Shown: positions 38,249 to 43,162 of the stretch, in pieces | Layout of the letters: the number at the start of each line of letters is the position of its first letter | Numbering within the stretch: the first letter of the stretch is position 1 | Source of the DNA: an uncultured Chlorobiaceae bacterium | Lineage (GTDB): Bacteria; Bacteroidota; Chlorobiia; Chlorobiales; Chlorobiaceae | Assembly (NCBI GenBank): GCA_903865705.1 | Contig: CAIPKT010000042.1 | Span: forward strand, 1-43,162 | Reading direction: 5' to 3' | DNA length: 43,162 nucleotides | Program-made: the position numbers and the translations under genes | The notes under the pieces: model-generated | Told to the model about the DNA's origin: nothing | Databases searched by the model: none | The model's input: the letters and a program-made list of their open reading frames with translations, nothing else

Positions 38249-41200
38249 ATGCATAACAAAGAGAGAGTCGATTTAGACATCGAACCTGAGGGCTGGCTAA
38301 AGGAGAATGCTGCTCTCAAAAAAAAGCTTTACGCCCTTGAAGAGAGTACCCTTACTCTGGAAGCATCAAACAAGTTGCTCCGCATGGTTGTGGATGGGAC
38401 ACAAGCTGGGTACTGGGACTGGAATATCAAGACAGGAGAGTTGTCCATTAATACCTATTGGGCATCAATAGTCGGCTACAGCCTTGATGAGCTTAAACCG
38501 ATAACCTTCGACACCTGGACAGCTCTATGTCACCCGGATGATATACCCCTCATCAATCAACACCTTGAAAAGCATTTTGCCGGGAACACAACTTATTATG
38601 ACCTTGAACTCCGGATGCGTCACAAACTCGGACACTGGATCCGGGTACACGCCAAGGGCAAGATTTTTGAGCACGACACAGACGGCAAGCCGCTCCGCAT
38701 GGTCGGTTCCCATCAGGATATCACCGCACGATATAACTCGGAACAGGCGCTCGCCCGCAGCCGGGAATTTGAACATCTCGTAACAGCCCTCTCAAATAAG
38801 TTTATCAATCTGCCATTCGAGCAAATTGATGCCGTGATCTCTGACACACTCCAGCGCATCGCTGAATATGTCGAAGCTGACCGGAGCTACGTTTTCCAGT
38901 TTCGTGACGATCTTCGCTTCATGAACAATACCCATGAATGGTGTGCAGAAGGCGTTAATCCAGAGATCGATTCACTGCAAGGACTTGAAACCAGCGGCTT
39001 CCCCTGGTGGATGGGGCAGATAAGAAACAATATGGTCATTCATCTCCCCCGGATCGCCGATATGGGAATGGAGGTGGCAGCCGAAAAAGAGATTCTTGAA
39101 TCCCAGAATATCAAATCGCTTATTGTCATTCCACTTGTCTCAGGGTCAAACGCTTTTGGTTATATCGGTTTTGATGCCGTGAAACAAGAAAAAGAGTGGC
39201 CACCGGAAACCATCTCCATTTTGAAGCTCGCAGGAGTCATTATTGCCAATGCACTGCAACGTAACCAAGCTGAACACTTTATCCAGGCAGAGTTGGATCT
39301 TGCCATTCAACTTAACCGATCATCAAGCGTTCTGGAAACCCTGCAAATTTGCCTTCATGTAGCAATTTTAGTTTCCGGACTGGATTGTGGAGGTATTTAT
39401 CTGGTTAACCAGCTCGAGAAAACAATCACCCTTGCCATTCATGAAGGGTTACCACAGCACTTCATCAATCACTCAGCATTATACCACTTCGATTCCGAAA
39501 ATGCCCGGCTGATCCTGAAGGGAAAGCCAGTATATGCACAATTTAATGAACTTGACCTGAAAATCCGTCTGCCAATCCAGACTGAACAACTGAAAGCCAT
39601 TGCCCTCCTCCCGATAACCTATCGAGGAGAGGTTATCGCATGCCTCAATGTCGCTTCACACACCATGGCAAAGGTGCCAACATTTACCCGGAAAAGGCTC
39701 GAAACCATTACATCGCATATCGGATCAGCAATCATGCAAGCGCGTCATGAAGAGTCAATCTCTGAAGAAAAAAGAAACCTTGAATCGCTGTTTGACACCA
39801 TTGATGATTTCCTCTTCATTGTAAACATGGATGGCAATATTATTCACACGAATGCTACGGTAAGAAAAAAACTGGGCTACTCTGCAGAAGAGATCGTCAA
39901 TAAGCCTGTGCTTTATTTTCACCCCGAAAAGCAGTGGAATACCGCAAATGAAAATATTGCCGGGATGCTTTCCGGGACTAAGAGTGCCTGCCAAGTCCCA
40001 TTAATAACAAGTTCCGGTAACCTGATACCCGTCGAAACAAAGGTTACTAAAGGCCTCTGGAACAACAAGCCGGCCCTGTTCGGCATCAGCCGCGATTTTT
40101 CAGAGCGCATCCTTTCTGAAAAAAAATTGATCGAAAGTGAAAAAAGGTTCCGGGAACTGACCGAACTGCTCCCACTCACGCTTTTTGAGACTGATATCAG
40201 AGGTGTTGTGACGTATGCCAATGCCAAAAGCTTCGAAGTCTTCGACTACAACGCCCCTGGCATCACCAAGAAGAGAGCTTTCGACTGCACCACCCCGGAG
40301 ATCAAAAAGAAAAGTTTTTTCGCCATTAATTTCTGGATTCCGCAAGATGCAAAAAAAGCATTACTCCATTTAGAAGCTATAAAAAAAGGGCATCATATTT
40401 CCGCGGAGTATACGGCTCGAAGAAAAAATGGAAGCACCTTCCCCGTCCAGGTCTACAGCTTGCCGATCATTCATGACGATCTGGTCAAGGGAATTCGAAG
40501 CATCGTCGTAGACCTTTCTGAAATGAAAAAAGCGGAATCTGCCCGAAGAAACAATGAGATTCAAAAACGGATTGCCAAGGAGTTCGAAGCCCTAATTCAT
40601 AACATTCCCGGAACTGTCTATCAAACCAATCATGAAGGCAATACGACAATCTTCTCAATGTTCAATGATATTCTGAATGATTATACCAAAGAGGAGTTTG
40701 CTCATGGACTTTTTGAAACCGGGATGATCATCCATCAAGACGATCGGGACGAAGTCGTCGCTGCAAACCTGAAACTGAAATCGACAAAAGCATCCCAAGC
40801 CCTTTTGTACCGGATCATCATGCCAAACGGATCCATCAAGTGGCTCGAAGACAGGAAGACCCCCATTTTTTCAGTCGCGGGGCGCTTCACTGGAGTAGAC
40901 GGCATTCTGTTTGACGTCACAGGACGCGTCTTAGCGCAGGAAGAAAAACTACAGCTCGAATCCAATATCCGCAGAAAATTGCGTCTTGAATCAATCGGAA
41001 CACTTGCCGGCGGTATTGCGCATGATTTCAACAATATCCTCACACCTATACTTGGTTATGCTGAAATGGGAATATTCAGCATAACCAAGGACACACTGCT
41101 CTATGGATATTTCAGCGAAATTATCCAAGCCGCAGAACGCGCAAAAAATCTGGTTGCACAAATCCTGACATTCAGCATGGCCCAGGATAGTACTCCGGAT

Positions 41201-42109
41201 ATTGTCAGCGTTCAGGAAATTATCGATGAAGCACTCCAGCTTCTCCGACCATCAATACCCTCGACGATCACTATTAAAAAACATCTTGATAAATCGTGCC
41301 GCTCAATACTAGCCGATCCATCACAAATCCATCAGGTCATTATCAATCTTTGCATCAATGCATTCCAGGCAATGGAAAAATCTGGAGGCTTATTGACGAT
41401 TACACTCAAAGAGATCATTGTCGATAAAGTCATGCAAAAAATGCTCCCAAAACTTGATGAGGAATGCTATGTCAAGCTCAGCATTTCCGATACTGGATCA
41501 GGAATTAGTGAGAACAACATTGACCGAATATTCGAACCATTCTTTACAACAAAATCAGTCAATGAGGGAACCGGCCTCGGTCTTTCCGTTGTCCACGGTA
41601 TTATCGCAAGCTTTAAAGGCGATATTAGTGTTAACAGTATTTCCGGCAAAGGAACCACCTTCAATATCTATCTTCCGGTTGTCAACAAAGCATGCGAAAA
41701 GAAAGCCTTAATTGAATCCATTGCAAAAGGATATGGCAACATTCTCTTTGTTGATGATGAATCGACAATACTGAAAATGATGACGATAATGATCACGAAT
41801 CTTGGATTCAAGATAAAGGCAATGAGCTCGCCCTTGAAGGCACTTTCACTATTTCAGAAAAAGCTGGACAACTTTAACCTTGTTATTACGGATATGACCA
41901 TGCCAGAAATGACAGGACTTGAACTTGCCAGTGAAATACACAAAATAAGTCCCAAAATGCCTATTATCCTTTTAACCGGGTATGAGAAGGATATTGAGCA
42001 AACCAAAACTCTCGCTGATTACGGAATTTGCAAATTATTGATAAAACCGGTCAGACTCGCAGATATGGCCGCAACAATCAATGACGTAATTTTTTCAACT
42101 ACTGCATAA
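38249..42109 (+). CDS. Multi-PAS/GAF hybrid sensor histidine kinase with C-terminal receiver
   Basis: 1286 aa; PAS segments (GYWDWNIKTGELS; SHQDITAR), GAF-like segments, H-box GGIAHDFNNILTPILGYAEM, ATPase GTGLGLSVVHGI, receiver VDDE...TDMTMPEMTG. Confidence 0.93.
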   Translation: MHNKERVDLDIEPEGWLKENAALKKKLYALEESTLTLEASNKLLRMVVDGTQAGYWDWNIKTGELSINTYWASIVGYSLDELKPITFDTWTALCHPDDIPLINQHLEKHFAGNTTYYDLELRMRHKLGHWIRVHAKGKIFEHDTDGKPLRMVGSHQDITARYNSEQALARSREFEHLVTALSNKFINLPFEQIDAVISDTLQRIAEYVEADRSYVFQFRDDLRFMNNTHEWCAEGVNPEIDSLQGLETSGFPWWMGQIRNNMVIHLPRIADMGMEVAAEKEILESQNIKSLIVIPLVSGSNAFGYIGFDAVKQEKEWPPETISILKLAGVIIANALQRNQAEHFIQAELDLAIQLNRSSSVLETLQICLHVAILVSGLDCGGIYLVNQLEKTITLAIHEGLPQHFINHSALYHFDSENARLILKGKPVYAQFNELDLKIRLPIQTEQLKAIALLPITYRGEVIACLNVASHTMAKVPTFTRKRLETITSHIGSAIMQARHEESISEEKRNLESLFDTIDDFLFIVNMDGNIIHTNATVRKKLGYSAEEIVNKPVLYFHPEKQWNTANENIAGMLSGTKSACQVPLITSSGNLIPVETKVTKGLWNNKPALFGISRDFSERILSEKKLIESEKRFRELTELLPLTLFETDIRGVVTYANAKSFEVFDYNAPGITKKRAFDCTTPEIKKKSFFAINFWIPQDAKKALLHLEAIKKGHHISAEYTARRKNGSTFPVQVYSLPIIHDDLVKGIRSIVVDLSEMKKAESARRNNEIQKRIAKEFEALIHNIPGTVYQTNHEGNTTIFSMFNDILNDYTKEEFAHGLFETGMIIHQDDRDEVVAANLKLKSTKASQALLYRIIMPNGSIKWLEDRKTPIFSVAGRFTGVDGILFDVTGRVLAQEEKLQLESNIRRKLRLESIGTLAGGIAHDFNNILTPILGYAEMGIFSITKDTLLYGYFSEIIQAAERAKNLVAQILTFSMAQDSTPDIVSVQEIIDEALQLLRPSIPSTITIKKHLDKSCRSILADPSQIHQVIINLCINAFQAMEKSGGLLTITLKEIIVDKVMQKMLPKLDEECYVKLSISDTGSGISENNIDRIFEPFFTTKSVNEGTGLGLSVVHGIIASFKGDISVNSISGKGTTFNIYLPVVNKACEKKALIESIAKGYGNILFVDDESTILKMMTIMITNLGFKIKAMSSPLKALSLFQKKLDNFNLVITDMTMPEMTGLELASEIHKISPKMPIILLTGYEKDIEQTKTLADYGICKLLIKPVRLADMAATINDVIFSTTA

Positions 42110-42119
42110 CTCTGTCCTT

Positions 42120-42479
42120 ATGAAAATACTTGTTATCGACGATGACGCTGCGGTCAGAAAATTTATCACCCTGATACTGCAGAGAAAAAAACATACCGTT
42201 TTGGAAGCTGATAACGGGGTAAACGGCCTCAAGCTTTTGCAGGAGCACCAAGACATTTCAGTCATGATAACTGACCTCATCATGCCCGAAAAAGAGGGAA
42301 TTGAAACAATTATAGAAGTCCGGCAACAATACCCGGGTATAAAAATCCTTGCAATTTCGGGTGGAGGCAAAGTCAGTCCTGATAATTATCTCGTTATCGC
42401 GGATGCTCTCGGAGCGCACTCCACCCTAAAAAAGCCGTTCAGTGGTCAGGAACTGATACAGGCCATTGAAAATCTCTAA
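42120..42479 (+). CDS. Stand-alone response regulator receiver (CheY-like)
   Basis: MKILVIDDDAAVRKFITLIL...MITDLIMPEKEG...LKKPF; 119 aa. Confidence 0.93.
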   Translation: MKILVIDDDAAVRKFITLILQRKKHTVLEADNGVNGLKLLQEHQDISVMITDLIMPEKEGIETIIEVRQQYPGIKILAISGGGKVSPDNYLVIADALGAHSTLKKPFSGQELIQAIENL

Positions 42480-42519
42480 TAAAAATTAATGTCTACAATG
42501 GAAACGGGCGATGAACAAA

Positions 42520-43162
42520 CTATCCTGGAAGTAAATCATAGTATTGCTCAAGACCCGATTGCTCCTCCTCACTCTCATTGATGACTTCAAAGGTTTTATT
42601 TTTAGCTTTTTCAGTCCATAAAGCCGCCACAAGAAGCTCTGCAACATCAGATCGGTTAATCCATCCGTTCCACAACCTGTCTCCGGTTTCAACATGGAGC
42701 TTATGCTTTAACGGTTCGCCATCTTTCAAACCACCAGGCCTGACGATGGTATAGGAGAGTGGTGATTGTGAAAATACCGCCCGCACGTGCTCCTCTGCTT
42801 CCCATTTTTTCAGCAAGACACCAGCAAAAAGATTAAGCGGATGATACCACCGTGTTACAGCAAGAGAACTGACAAGCCCGAAATGCTTTACCCCAGCTTT
42901 AGCAGCTTCATCTACAAGCCTTATAACCCCATCCCTGTCAACATCAGCCGGTGATGACTCCCCCGAGTAGGAACTGGAGCCAAGGGCTGATATAACTGCT
43001 TCACACCCCTTGACCGCAAGGCCTATGTCGGAAGCACTTTGTATTTTACCTTCAACAATCTCAACACCCTCTCCAAACAAACTAATAGCTTTAGCTTTGT
43101 CCCGTGCAAACACCCTAACCGGAACCCCGTACTGCAGAAGCCTTTTCACCACCCACTGACCA
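42520..43162 (-). CDS. NAD(P)-binding atypical SDR/NmrA-like protein (5' end beyond window)
   Basis: Window-end translation GQWVVKRLLQYGVPVRVFARDKAKA...AVISALGSSSYS. Confidence 0.82.
   Translation of the reverse strand, partial: GQWVVKRLLQYGVPVRVFARDKAKAISLFGEGVEIVEGKIQSASDIGLAVKGCEAVISALGSSSYSGESSPADVDRDGVIRLVDEAAKAGVKHFGLVSSLAVTRWYHPLNLFAGVLLKKWEAEEHVRAVFSQSPLSYTIVRPGGLKDGEPLKHKLHVETGDRLWNGWINRSDVAELLVAALWTEKAKNKTFEVINESEEEQSGLEQYYDLLPG

Overview
This 43 kb window looks like chromosome from a green sulfur bacterium (Chlorobiaceae). The evidence is BchZ, BchU, a BchF/BchV hydratase, two small chlorosome-envelope-like proteins and a type-E-like succinate:quinone oxidoreductase. Core segments are the gcvPB 3' end, an HNH protein, a deaminase, a GH3 enzyme, bchZ, thrS-infC-rpmI-rplT-pheS, hemE, the sdh genes, a CsoR-family-linked RND efflux operon, a probable peptidoglycan-sugar salvage operon (AmgK/MurU/NamZ-like plus SSS symporter) and a large PAS/GAF hybrid kinase with a lone receiver. 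The accessory region of most interest is about 22.5-33.4 kb. It holds two very different radical-SAM proteins (one with a B12-like N-terminus, one with an unusual CX8CX2C motif), a 38-aa membrane microprotein, a Nif11-like peptide, a BchF-family hydratase with a small membrane-protein neighbour, BchU, and CsmF/CsmB-like genes. It also carries transposase and group II intron debris. I read it as a mobile-element-scarred bacteriochlorophyll/chlorosome pigment-modification island, possibly for BChl e (C-7 formyl) formation. A second unusual locus is a MntA/HepT-type toxin-antitoxin pair lying between intact pheS and a diverged, decayed pheS 3' fragment. All calls come from reading the sequence and ORF translations; no database search was run.
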